A stretch of 64,000 nucleotides of DNA. Source: Venatoribacter pacificus. Lineage in GTDB: Bacteria; Pseudomonadota; Gammaproteobacteria; Pseudomonadales; Oceanobacteraceae. The DNA is taken from assembly GCF_025318105.1 (NCBI RefSeq), contig NZ_JAOANI010000028.1:372001-436000 (forward strand). The letters run 5' to 3'. This document shows positions 15,720 to 23,932 of this stretch, in pieces. Position 1 is the stretch's first letter; every line of letters starts with the position of its first letter. A model generated the notes under the pieces. The model was not told where the DNA came from and searched no databases. It saw only the letters and a program-made list of their open reading frames with translations. Both the position numbers and the translations under genes were made by a program.

Positions 15720-16322
15720 TAACCCTGATGCTATTAAAGCCGCCTGCCGGGCGGCTTTTTTATTGCCCTGCACCTGGGCGCAAACAATCGCGCCTTCTTT
15801 TAATAAACATAAATCATCCGCCAGTTTTTTTGCGCTTTTTATATCCAGCCACTGGCCCAGCTGCTTACCCAGCATGCGGCAAAGCCGTGCTTTGTGTTGT
15901 GCACAGTGCTGGTGAACCGGATGAGCCGGATCGGTAAATTCGGCCGCGCTGTGCATAAAAAAGCAGCCGCGGAATTCCTGCAATTCGGCCACGCGGTTAT
16001 GAAACCAGTCATCCAGGGCGGCAAACCAGTTCTGCACCAGCGCTTCTGCTGTCGCCGCGTGATGGATGCGGCTTTGCAGCCAACTGAAAAATACCTCATC
16101 ACGATACGCCAGCACCGCCAGCACCAACTCGTCTTTGCTGGCGAAATGATGATACAGGGTTTTTTTTGCGATACCGGATTCCTGCAGAATCTGATTAATG
16201 CCAACGCCATGAATGCTGTCGCGGTAAAACAGGGTAAACGCGGTGTGAACAAGCTGCTGCTGTTTTGCGGGTGCTGATGCCGGGATTGTAGGGGTTGTCG
16301 TTGTGGATGTTGTCAGTGTCAT
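15705..16322 (-). CDS. TetR family transcriptional regulator
   Basis: A 205-residue repressor-type protein. After a Thr/Pro-rich N-terminal extension (1-20), residues about 22-66 form the TetR DNA-binding domain: VHTAFTLFYRDSIHGVGINQ then GIAKKTLYHHFASKDELVLA. The C-terminal ligand domain contains RGCFFMHSAAEFTDPAHPVH. It is divergent from the HPP-family membrane gene; the 125-bp gap contains GGTAGAC/GTCTACC repeats that are likely its operator, so it probably controls itself and the HPP gene. The ligand is unknown. The stop lies within a 35-bp palindrome. Confidence 0.92.
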   Translation of the reverse strand: MTLTTSTTTTPTIPASAPAKQQQLVHTAFTLFYRDSIHGVGINQILQESGIAKKTLYHHFASKDELVLAVLAYRDEVFFSWLQSRIHHAATAEALVQNWFAALDDWFHNRVAELQEFRGCFFMHSAAEFTDPAHPVHQHCAQHKARLCRMLGKQLGQWLDIKSAKKLADDLCLLKEGAIVCAQVQGNKKAARQAALIASGLLRHL

Positions 16323-16369
16323 GGCAAAGGCTCCGCTGAAAACCCGATATTGACAAAGGTATACCGAGT

Positions 16370-16407
16370 TGTCTACCTTATGGTTTCTGGTAGACAGGTT
16401 GGTCTAC
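16370..16407. promoter_or_regulatory. candidate TetR operator (three GTCTACC half-sites)
   Basis: TGTCTACC (16370-16377) and GGTAGACA (16389-16396) form an inverted repeat with an 11-bp gap, and GTAGAC (16390-16395) also pairs with GTCTAC (16402-16407) across 6 bp. The sites lie between the divergent TetR and HPP genes, just upstream of the HPP start. TTGACA at 16350-16355 could be the -35 of the HPP promoter. Confidence 0.65.
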
Positions 16408-16447
16408 TTTTATGTTTAACCGTTCAAGCCGTATCACGGGAGAATTT

Positions 16448-16936
16448 ATGTTTCATCTTTTACGCCACCCATCCATAACCTCGCTCAAGGCTGCATTACT
16501 GGCCGGCGCCGGGGCGATGCTCTGTATCAGTAGTCTGGCATTACTGCAGCACTGGCAGCACAGCCTGCTGATCATGGCGCCCTTTGGTGCCACCATGGTG
16601 ATTCTGTTTGCCTTGCCCGACAGCCCGCTGGCACAGCCGCGCAATATTATCGGTGGCCACCTGCTGACCGCTCTGATCGGGCTGCTGGTTCTACAGTATC
16701 TGGATGTGAATCCACTGACTCTGGGGCTGGCGACCGGGCTTGGGGTTAGTCTGATGGTGCTGACCAATACTTTGCATCCACCGGCCGGCGCGAATCCATT
16801 GCTGGTTATGCTGACGGTTCCTGAGTGGGATTTTCTGCTGACTCCGGTGTTTAGCGGCACCTTATTGATCGTGCTGTTTGGTGTGATCTATCACCGTATG
16901 ATCAACCGTCGTGTGTATCCGTTGCGCTGGTTTTAA
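16448..16936 (+). CDS. HPP family integral membrane protein
   Basis: A 162-residue protein with four membrane helices. The defining motif TLHPPAGANPLLVML is at about residues 110-124, with the matching upstream APFGATMVILFALPDSPLAQPRNIIGGHL (about 46-74). HPP proteins have been linked to nitrite transport in chloroplasts and cyanobacteria; the bacterial members are mostly uncharacterised, so the substrate is unproven. I use ATG 16448, which has GGGAGA 6 bases upstream; an ATG at 16412 adds 12 residues and overlaps the operator region. Divergent from and probably regulated by the TetR gene. A 35-bp palindrome begins just before its stop. Confidence 0.9.
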   Translation: MFHLLRHPSITSLKAALLAGAGAMLCISSLALLQHWQHSLLIMAPFGATMVILFALPDSPLAQPRNIIGGHLLTALIGLLVLQYLDVNPLTLGLATGLGVSLMVLTNTLHPPAGANPLLVMLTVPEWDFLLTPVFSGTLLIVLFGVIYHRMINRRVYPLRWF

Positions 16937-16967
16937 GGCACCGCTGAATTATTCAGTGGTGCCTTAA
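16933..16967. repeat. 35-bp palindromic repeat, family TTAAGGCACC, copy 3 (best conserved)
   Basis: TTAAGGCACCGCTGAAT, T, ATTCAGTGGTGCCTTAA: 17-base arms with one mismatch. It starts at the HPP stop codon (16934-16936). The position right behind a gene matches copy 2 and is typical of REP-like elements. Confidence 0.75.
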
Positions 16968-17008
16968 CCTGATAGCGGTCGGGGCCTTGCGGCCGCTATA
17001 ATCCGCCG

Positions 17009-18292
17009 ATGACTGATTTCAAGACTTCCCCCGAAATGACCATGCCAGAAAAAAAATTGCTGGTGATTGGCTATGTCTGGCCCGAGCCCAACTCCTCGGC
17101 GGCGGGCAGCCGTATGCTGCAGCTGATTCAGGCGCTGCAGCAGGATGGCTATGCCGTGCATTACGGCTCACCGGCTGAATACAGTGAACATGCCGCCGAT
17201 TTACCGGCGCTGAATATTCAACCGCATAAACTGGTGCTGAACTGTTCATCGTTTGATGCGTTTATTCAGCAGCTGAAGCCCGATGCGGTGATGTTTGACC
17301 GTTTTATGATGGAAGAACAATTCGGCTGGCGGGTGGAAAAATATTGTCCGCAAGCGTTGCGTATTCTCGATACCGAAGACCTGCACTGTCTGCGTTATGC
17401 GCGCGCGGCCATGGTGAAGGCTAACCCAGAACAATCAGCTATTGATCCGCCTGCAGAATTTATGCACAGCGAGTTGGCGGTACGTGAAATTGCCGCCATT
17501 CTGCGTTGCGACCTGAGCCTGATGATTTCAGAGTTTGAAATGCACTGGCTGCAGTCACGGTTTAATGTGCCGGCCACTCAGTTGTTGTATCTGCCGTTTA
17601 TGCAGGCTGAAAAAAACAGCGGACAGGTCGTGCCGGATTTTGCACAGCGTCAGCACTTCATCAGTATCGGTAACTTCCGCCATGAGCCTAACTGGGATGC
17701 TGTACGCTATTTAAAAGAATCTCTGTGGCCGGTCATTCGCCAGCAACTACCCCAGGCGGAGTTGCATATTTACGGTGCTTACCCGCCTCCCAAAGCCACC
17801 CAGCTGCATAATGCGCGGCAGGGATTTCTGGTGAAAGGCTGGGCTGATGATGCACAACAGGTGGTGCGCTCCGCGCGGGTGATGCTGGCGCCCTTACGCT
17901 TTGGGGCCGGATTAAAAGGCAAACTAATAGATGCGGCCGAATGCGGTACGCCAGCGGTGACCACCGCCATTGGTGCGGAAGGTATGTATGCTCCGGGCTC
18001 TGCAGCGGCACTGGTTGCCAATCGTGCAGAAGATTTTATTCAGCAGGCAGTGACGCTGTATCAGGATGAAATTCAGTGGCAGGGGTTACAGGCTAATGGC
18101 CTCAAGCTGATTAGTTCGCGTTTTTCTTTCCGTGAGCATGCGCCGCGTTTGCAGCAGCGTCTGGCCGCTATCGGTAAGGATATTCAGGCCCATCGTCAGC
18201 AGCATTTTTACGGCATGATGCTGCGTCATCACAGCTTAAAAAGTACGCAATATATGGCGCAGTGGATTGAAGCCAAAAACCGTATTCAATAA
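17009..18292 (+). CDS. glycosyltransferase, GT4-like
   Basis: A 427-residue cytosolic glycosyltransferase with two Rossmann-like halves (GT-B fold). The N-terminal half begins KKLLVIGYVWPEPNSSAAGS. The C-terminal half carries FISIGNFRHEPNWDAVRYLK, LHIYGAYPP, LVKGWADDAQQVVRSARVMLAPLRFGAGLKGKLIDAAECGTPAVTT and IGAEGM, the donor-binding region of family 4-type enzymes (E of the AECG motif). The acceptor and sugar are unknown. Starts at 17009, 17036 and 17042 are possible; TATAAT at 16997-17002 would make 17009 leaderless, which favours a start at 17042 (MPEKKLL). It is not in a polysaccharide cluster, and a hairpin-T terminator follows. Confidence 0.85.
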   Translation: MTDFKTSPEMTMPEKKLLVIGYVWPEPNSSAAGSRMLQLIQALQQDGYAVHYGSPAEYSEHAADLPALNIQPHKLVLNCSSFDAFIQQLKPDAVMFDRFMMEEQFGWRVEKYCPQALRILDTEDLHCLRYARAAMVKANPEQSAIDPPAEFMHSELAVREIAAILRCDLSLMISEFEMHWLQSRFNVPATQLLYLPFMQAEKNSGQVVPDFAQRQHFISIGNFRHEPNWDAVRYLKESLWPVIRQQLPQAELHIYGAYPPPKATQLHNARQGFLVKGWADDAQQVVRSARVMLAPLRFGAGLKGKLIDAAECGTPAVTTAIGAEGMYAPGSAAALVANRAEDFIQQAVTLYQDEIQWQGLQANGLKLISSRFSFREHAPRLQQRLAAIGKDIQAHRQQHFYGMMLRHHSLKSTQYMAQWIEAKNRIQ

Positions 18293-18317
18293 ACCGGCTA
18301 ACGCAGGCATAAAAAAA

Positions 18318-18351
18318 ACCGGCCAGGCATAACGCCGGGCCGGTGATTTTT
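18318..18351 (+). terminator. terminator of the glycosyltransferase gene
   Basis: ACCGGCC (18318-18324) pairs with GGCCGGT (18338-18344), preceded by A8 and followed by GATTTTT. It lies between convergent genes and could serve both. Confidence 0.8.
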
Positions 18352-18392
18352 AACGCTTATGGCGACAGAATGCGTCGCTTATCCGCTGTTGC

Positions 18393-20222
18393 TCAGGGCG
18401 CAACGTTTACTGATTTAATACAGTAATTCGCAGCGTCCAGTGGCGGTAAAATATTATCGGTTAGGACGTCACGGAAATATTCGATTAAGGGGACGGCATA
18501 AGCAACATCCGATTCCTCAAACGCCGCCGGGTTGGCTGCACGCACATCGGCAAAGGTGTTGTAGCCGTCTTTACCCAGTGCGGTAAACGAGTTGGTGGCT
18601 ACCGCGTAGGTGGCGTTCATATCAATCGTGCTCCACACGCCTGTGGCACGGTTGCGCACTTCAACATTATGAATACCGGTACCGGCAGGCGCACCCAGTG
18701 TCACGTCATAACGCAGATTGGATGAATAAGGGAAAGCACCGGTCGAACCAGAGATGCCCTGTGCATAATCCAGACCTTCGTTCAGCACTTTGACAATCTC
18801 AGCACCGCTCATATCGATGGTGACCACCGTATTGGAAAACGGCAGAATGGTATAGGCATCGGCCACGGTGAAATTACCGCTGGCCATTTCAGCCCGGACG
18901 CCACCGGCATTCTGAATCGCCACATCGGCTTTCGGCAAATACTGCATAAACGCATCGGCTACTACCTGCGCGGCGTAGCTGCCTGACGGTGTGTCACCAT
19001 TATTAAAGGGTTGTGGAATACGGGTAAAAGGCATGGTGTTGGTCACTGTGCCCAGTGATGCATTTTTGAAGGTTTCCAGCTCTGTTTTATACGGAGCAAG
19101 AATATCTTCGATGCGGCTGTCCGGTGCTATTTCACGGATGGTTTTCAGATTCTGGATGGTATTTTTAATCTGAGTCTGCTGCTCTGCCGTTGCATCCACC
19201 CAGGCGTTACTGTCATTTTTGACCTGATAAGGCGCACCAACCAGTAATTCTAAATTACCGTCGATGGTGGTGATCTCACCTTGTTTATCAAAAGAGATAT
19301 TCATACGGCCAAGGCCTTTGGCATATTCCCAGGCTTGCGCAATATAAACCGGTTTACCGGCCGGGTTCATAATTACGGTTGGATAGGCACCATGTACATC
19401 TACCCCCATGTTGCTGAGTTCACCGCTGGAATCGAGCACGTCATGGGTATCGCCGCCGATAATAACATCAACATCGGTCACGTTGCGGGCGAGAACCTGA
19501 TCAAAATCGTAACCCAGGTGGCTCAGTACAATAATTTTGTTCACGCCTTTTTGCTGCAGCGTGCTGACGTGAGCTTTTACCGAAGCAATTTCTTCATCAA
19601 ACTCAACGGCATCGGTAACCAGTGATGATTCACGGGTTTTCTCAACTTTTAATACGCCGAGAATTGCAACCAGTTCGCCATCGACTTCTTTAATAACGTA
19701 AGGCTGAATATCAGAGCCATACAAAGGGCTGCTGCTGGTTGGGTGAATATTACCGCTGATCACCGGAAACTCGGCCAGATCAATCAGTTCGGCCAGACGG
19801 CTTTCACCTTCATCAAATTCGTGGTTGCCCAGCTCGTAAGCATCCAGGCCAATGGCATTGAATACTTTAAAGTCCACTTCACCTTTAAACAGGCTGAAGT
19901 ACAGTGTGCCGTTCAGCTCACCGCTGTTCAGTACCAGCGTATTGTCATCACGGTATTCGCTGATGGCACTGGCAATACGGGCAAAGCCACCCAGATTCAG
20001 ACGAACATCATCAGCGGCGCTGGTGGCGGTGTTGTAGTTCAGTTTCAGGTCGTAGGTCTGGCCATCAAAATAAGAATGGTGATCGTTGGTGTGAAGGATG
20101 GTCAGATCGATGGCTTTAGCAGAGTCTTTTTTGTCATCGTCCTGACAACCGCTCAACAGGGTCACCAGACCCAAACTGCTGAGGGCAATAATACGGCTTA
20201 ACGGTTTCATGGCAGATCTCAC
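18393..20222 (-). CDS. lipoprotein 5'-nucleotidase / UshA-NadN-like metallophosphatase
   Basis: A 609-residue predicted lipoprotein (signal ..SLGLVTLLSGCQDDDKK, lipobox LLSGC; Asp residues at +3/+4). The N-terminal metallophosphoesterase domain (about 38-300) has ILHTNDHHSYFDG, ELGNHEFDEG, IIVLSHLGYDFD and IIGGDTHD, the two-metal ligands. The C-terminal 5'-nucleotidase domain (about 370-580) has IQNAGGVRAEM, LPFSNTVVTIDMSG and the substrate stack GKDGYNTF. Such enzymes hydrolyse extracellular nucleotides or NAD to nucleosides for uptake. The first ATG is 20222 (MRSAMKPLS); 20210 (MKPLS) gives a more usual signal. The gene is single and faces the glycosyltransferase gene. Confidence 0.9.
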   Translation of the reverse strand: MRSAMKPLSRIIALSSLGLVTLLSGCQDDDKKDSAKAIDLTILHTNDHHSYFDGQTYDLKLNYNTATSAADDVRLNLGGFARIASAISEYRDDNTLVLNSGELNGTLYFSLFKGEVDFKVFNAIGLDAYELGNHEFDEGESRLAELIDLAEFPVISGNIHPTSSSPLYGSDIQPYVIKEVDGELVAILGVLKVEKTRESSLVTDAVEFDEEIASVKAHVSTLQQKGVNKIIVLSHLGYDFDQVLARNVTDVDVIIGGDTHDVLDSSGELSNMGVDVHGAYPTVIMNPAGKPVYIAQAWEYAKGLGRMNISFDKQGEITTIDGNLELLVGAPYQVKNDSNAWVDATAEQQTQIKNTIQNLKTIREIAPDSRIEDILAPYKTELETFKNASLGTVTNTMPFTRIPQPFNNGDTPSGSYAAQVVADAFMQYLPKADVAIQNAGGVRAEMASGNFTVADAYTILPFSNTVVTIDMSGAEIVKVLNEGLDYAQGISGSTGAFPYSSNLRYDVTLGAPAGTGIHNVEVRNRATGVWSTIDMNATYAVATNSFTALGKDGYNTFADVRAANPAAFEESDVAYAVPLIEYFRDVLTDNILPPLDAANYCIKSVNVAP

Positions 20223-20510
20223 AGGGTTACTGTTGATTAATGTCTGTACAGGCGTGAGAGGCTAAGGGTCTGGCATGACGGTTTGGTGTCAGTTTTATGA
20301 TCCTGATGTGTATTTTGTCATTTATTGTAAGGTTGGCCTTTGGCTGCTGTGCTGGCAGGGCATGGCCGATCCGGCCAACAACATGCCTATCGTTTCTTTT
20401 TTTCACCTGCTGCTGCCTGCTGCATCAGGCTACTATCGTGCATGCCGTGTCTGACCGGATAAGTACTGCCAGACAGCACAATAATAACAATTCAATACGC
20501 AGGCACTCCC

Positions 20511-21629
20511 ATGATCCGATCGTTACTGTTCTCACTGATAGTCTTCACCGCTGGCGCACAGGTCGCGCAAGCAGCACAGGCAACAGCCGCAACCGAGGCC
20601 TGGCGGGCTAAGGCAATGAATCCGGCGTTATCGGAACATGAACGTATCGGTGCCATTAAAAAGCTTTACAGCGATACTCTGGTGGATGGCAATATTCCGC
20701 CACGTACGGTATGCGTCTGGGATATTCTTGGCCGCTCCGGGCCTATTTATGCCGCCGCCGTCGATCAGCAGGCACGGATGCTGGATATGGGCGTCACCAT
20801 TAATATGGAGGCCTACACCAACGAAGGGGTGCTGGCCGATGACCTGAAAGCCGGTCAGTGCGATGCTGCTTTATTTACCGGTATCCGCGCGCGTTTATTT
20901 AATAAATTTACCGGCACCATCGATGCCATTGGTGCAATCCCGTCATCCAGGCATATGAATATGCTGATGAAAGTGCTGGTGAACCCGAAAAATGCACCGC
21001 GCATGGAAGAAGGTCAGTTTGTGGTGATGGGCTTTGCGCCAATGGGCGCGGCTTATATTTTCGTCAACGATAAGCAAATCAGCACCCTGGCCAAAGCAGC
21101 CGGTAAGCGGGTGGCGGTAATGGATTACGATCTGGTGCAGGCGGAAATGATTCTGCAGCTGGGCGCCAACCCGGTGCCGACCAGTGTGGTCAGCGCCGGC
21201 AGCAAGTTTAATAACCATGCCGTGGATGTTTTACCGGCACCGCTGGTGGCTTACAACATTATGGAGTTGTACCGTGGTATCGGCGATAAAGGCGGCATTG
21301 TGAATTATCCGTTCTCGCAATTAACGCTGCAGTTAATTGGCCGTAAAGATAAATTTCCGACTGAAATTGCCCAGCTGGTGCGTGAGAATTTTTACAGCCG
21401 CTTTGCCGCTATTGAAAAAGAAGTGGAACGCCAGACCGGTGATGTGCCGGAGAATCTGTGGATTCATATTTCAGCGGAAGATAAAGCCGAATATCAGCTG
21501 ATGATGCAGCAGGCACGGATTGCTCTGCGTGATCGCGATTACTATGACGGCGATATGCTGACCCTGCAGCGCAAAATCCGCTGTAAGTTCGAGCCTTCGC
21601 ATTCCGAGTGCGCGCAGCCGGTCGAGTAG
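20511..21629 (+). CDS. exported solute-binding-fold protein
   Basis: A 372-residue protein with a signal peptide (MIRSLLFSLIVFTAGAQVAQA). The mature part looks like a periplasmic two-lobed binding protein: RTVCVWDILGRSGPIYAA early on, ..AYTNEGVLADDLKAGQCDAALFTGIRARLFNKFTG (typical 'counting uptake of small-ligand' loop), VMGFAPMGAAYIFVNDKQI and GKRVAVMDYDLVQAEMILQLGANPVP. This resembles a group annotated as putative solute-binding proteins with a TRAP-like fold, but no TRAP or ABC permease gene is nearby, so it could be an orphan sensor or storage protein. Cys residues near the C-terminus (RCKFEPSHSEC) may form a disulphide. Single gene. Confidence 0.7.
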   Translation: MIRSLLFSLIVFTAGAQVAQAAQATAATEAWRAKAMNPALSEHERIGAIKKLYSDTLVDGNIPPRTVCVWDILGRSGPIYAAAVDQQARMLDMGVTINMEAYTNEGVLADDLKAGQCDAALFTGIRARLFNKFTGTIDAIGAIPSSRHMNMLMKVLVNPKNAPRMEEGQFVVMGFAPMGAAYIFVNDKQISTLAKAAGKRVAVMDYDLVQAEMILQLGANPVPTSVVSAGSKFNNHAVDVLPAPLVAYNIMELYRGIGDKGGIVNYPFSQLTLQLIGRKDKFPTEIAQLVRENFYSRFAAIEKEVERQTGDVPENLWIHISAEDKAEYQLMMQQARIALRDRDYYDGDMLTLQRKIRCKFEPSHSECAQPVE

Positions 21630-21675
21630 TTTCTGCTGCCCGGAGGCTGCCTGAATCCGGGTAGTCTCTGGTTGT

Positions 21676-22263
21676 TCAGGGGTAAAAAGACGCTTGTTTA
21701 CGGGCAAACAGATGGCAGCTCAGTGCTGTCTGACCGGACAGTGTTTTTTCTGTGCGGATTTCATCCTCCTCAATACTGAATCCAGTGAGCAGTGCGCGCA
21801 GCTCCGCAGGACGGCTGTGCCACATATCGATACCAAATCCGGACATAAACCTTACGCCATCAACATGGCAGAATTCAGCCAGATATAAGCAGCCTCCCGG
21901 TTTAAGCCATTGCCAGAGTTGCCGGATCAGCGTGCTGCGTTCCTGTTGGCAGGGGATGCAGGTTAAAACGGCACAGGCCAGAATGGCATCGAAGTGATCC
22001 GCCGGAAATTGAGCCAGTGGATCATCACTGTGTAACAGCTGCAGCTGTGGGAATTCCTCCCGGCCACGGCTGATCATTGCTGCGGATGCATCCACACCAT
22101 AAAGATTGCAATAACCCGCCCGCTGCAGCTGTTCGGTAATACGGCCATAGCCACACCCCATATCGAGAATGCGCGCAGAATCCGCCAGCCCCTGCGAGAA
22201 ACGTGGCAGATCAATGGCTAAACTGAAATCAATTGTCGGGGCTACGTCCTGCCAGAGGTCCAT
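21676..22263 (-). CDS. class I SAM-dependent methyltransferase
   Basis: A 195-residue methyltransferase with the Rossmann motifs in order: ILDMGCGYGRITEQL (motif I, about 33-47), LYGVDASAAMISRGRE (motif II, acidic residue for the ribose), HFDAILACAVLTCIPCQQE (motif IV) and LWQWLKPGGCLYLAEF (motif V-VI). The acceptor is unknown; small single-domain enzymes like this methylate diverse small molecules. It lies between the solute-binding protein and VF530 genes on the opposite strand and appears to be monocistronic. Confidence 0.88.
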   Translation of the reverse strand: MDLWQDVAPTIDFSLAIDLPRFSQGLADSARILDMGCGYGRITEQLQRAGYCNLYGVDASAAMISRGREEFPQLQLLHSDDPLAQFPADHFDAILACAVLTCIPCQQERSTLIRQLWQWLKPGGCLYLAEFCHVDGVRFMSGFGIDMWHSRPAELRALLTGFSIEEDEIRTEKTLSGQTALSCHLFARKQASFYP

Positions 22264-22391
22264 CAGTATTTCCTGTGTATGTATCTGTGTTCGTATCGCT
22301 GCATTTGTCTGTAGCGCCAGTTTGCGGCCTATGCGCCTGTCTGTTCATCTGCTAAGGTCGCGCCTTAAGTACGAACCCGGAAGAGAAAATC

Positions 22392-22781
22392 ATGACCGAT
22401 ACCCCGCCTGCTACTCCATTTGCACCACGTAAAACCGACCATCTGCAGGGTGTTACGCTGGAAAATCTGCTCAACCAGCTGGTGGATCAGTACGGCTGGG
22501 CAACGCTCAGCGATCTGGTGCGTATCAACTGTTTCCGCTCCAACCCCAGCATCCGCTCCAGTCTTACCTTTCTGCGCCGCACGCCCTGGGCCAGAGCACA
22601 GGTGGAAGCGGTGTTTATTGGTTTTAAAGATGGACTTGAGGTCGAAGCCATCCGTGGCCGGTTAAAAACCATGGCCGCCGGTGATGGTTTAAGCAAAGCG
22701 GCGCAGAAACAAAAAAGCGCTGCCGCCAAACCCCGTAAACCCGGCGCCCCGGACCCCTGGAAAAAAGCCCGCAGCGAATAA
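22392..22781 (+). CDS. VF530 family DNA-binding protein (DUF2132)
   Basis: A 129-residue protein. The first about 75 residues match the VF530 family: LQGVTLENLLNQLVDQYGW, then INCFRSNPSIRSSLTFLRRTPWARAQVEAVF. Family members from marine gammaproteobacteria fold as small helical DNA-binding domains; the target and role are not known. The C-terminal 45 residues are a Lys/Ala-rich tail (KAAQKQKSAAAKPRKPGAP), suited to nucleic acid binding. AAGAGA precedes the ATG. Monocistronic; it ends close to the convergent exporter operon. Confidence 0.88.
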   Translation: MTDTPPATPFAPRKTDHLQGVTLENLLNQLVDQYGWATLSDLVRINCFRSNPSIRSSLTFLRRTPWARAQVEAVFIGFKDGLEVEAIRGRLKTMAAGDGLSKAAQKQKSAAAKPRKPGAPDPWKKARSE

Positions 22782-22801
22782 ATCCGGTTGGGCTGAATGC
22801 A

Positions 22802-23932
22802 TCAGCCCATACTGACAATGGCTTTGCGGAAGCGTGCCAGGGCCACGCTGAAAAACACCGCACCAATGGCCAGCAGGATCAGCAGCAATGGCCACACACT
22901 CTCAATGCCTGCCCCGCGATAGAGAATATCCTGCGCCAGCGACACAAAATGGGTGGATGGCGACAGCTGCATAATCCAGCGCAGCGCATCGGGCATGCTT
23001 TCCTGCGGCGTGGTGCCGCCCGACAGCAGATACATAATCACCACCACCGGAATAATCAGCAGGCCGAACTGCGCCATTGAACGGGTCAGGGTGCCGAGCA
23101 TAATGCCCAGTGAGGTCACCGAAAATAAATAGATTGCAGACGCCAGCGCAAACAATCCCACTGAGCCATGAATCGGCACCTCCAGCAGTTTATTCACGAC
23201 CAGCCAAAGCGACAGCAGCGTTGCTATTAAAATCACCAGACCATTGGCCCAGATTTTCGCCAGCATAATTTCTGCTGGTGTTACCGGCATCACCAATAAA
23301 TGCTCAATAGTGCCATGCTCGCGCTCACGGATCAGTGCGGCACCGGTCAGAATAATGCCGAGCATGGTCACACTGTTAATCACCTGCATCACCGAGTTAA
23401 ACCAGGCCGAGCTGGAGTTCGGATTAAACAGCTTACGCACGCTGATGTTAACCGGCAGTTTGTCGGTAAAGTTGAGTGTTGGTGACAGCGCATGAATGGC
23501 CTCGGCGAGAATGATCTGCTGAATATACACCGCGCCATTACCGGCCTGAGTCATGGCGGAGGCGTCGACGTTTAATTGTACTTCCGGTTTTTTTCCCTGC
23601 AGCAGATCGCGCTCAAAGTTTGGTGGAAATACCAGTACAAACACAAACTCGCCCTGGTCCAACACCTCATTCATGCGCGAAGCATCAATCTTTACGGCGG
23701 GCTGAAATTCTGGTGCTAACAGGCTTGCCGTAATTTGCCGTGACAGCGGTGAGTTATCATCATCAACCACGGCGACCGACGCGTTTTTAACTTCAAAATT
23801 GACCCCGGTTGCGACGGTATAAACCGCCACCGAAAAAATATAAATAATCAGCAGTAATAACACCGGGTCGGCTTTCAGGCTGTATAACTCTTTAATGCCT
23901 AACTGAGCGATATTTTTCAGACGCATCATCAA
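22802..23932 (-). CDS. yhhJ: ABC-2 type exporter permease, YhhJ-like
   Basis: A 376-residue inner-membrane permease, matching the length of E. coli YhhJ. It has one N-terminal helix (DPVLLLLIIYIFSVAVYTV), a large periplasmic loop (about 45-175) and five clustered C-terminal helices. The signature after helix 2 is IREREHGTIEHLLVMPVTPAEIMLAKIWANG (about 200-230), the conserved ABC-2 cytosolic segment. The start ATG overlaps the end of rbbA by four bases. It would form the export channel with the fused permease part of RbbA; the YhiI-like adaptor is the third component. Substrate unknown; E. coli homologues are uncharacterised beyond a proposed link to ribosomes. Confidence 0.92.
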   Translation of the reverse strand: MMMRLKNIAQLGIKELYSLKADPVLLLLIIYIFSVAVYTVATGVNFEVKNASVAVVDDDNSPLSRQITASLLAPEFQPAVKIDASRMNEVLDQGEFVFVLVFPPNFERDLLQGKKPEVQLNVDASAMTQAGNGAVYIQQIILAEAIHALSPTLNFTDKLPVNISVRKLFNPNSSSAWFNSVMQVINSVTMLGIILTGAALIREREHGTIEHLLVMPVTPAEIMLAKIWANGLVILIATLLSLWLVVNKLLEVPIHGSVGLFALASAIYLFSVTSLGIMLGTLTRSMAQFGLLIIPVVVIMYLLSGGTTPQESMPDALRWIMQLSPSTHFVSLAQDILYRGAGIESVWPLLLILLAIGAVFFSVALARFRKAIVSMG

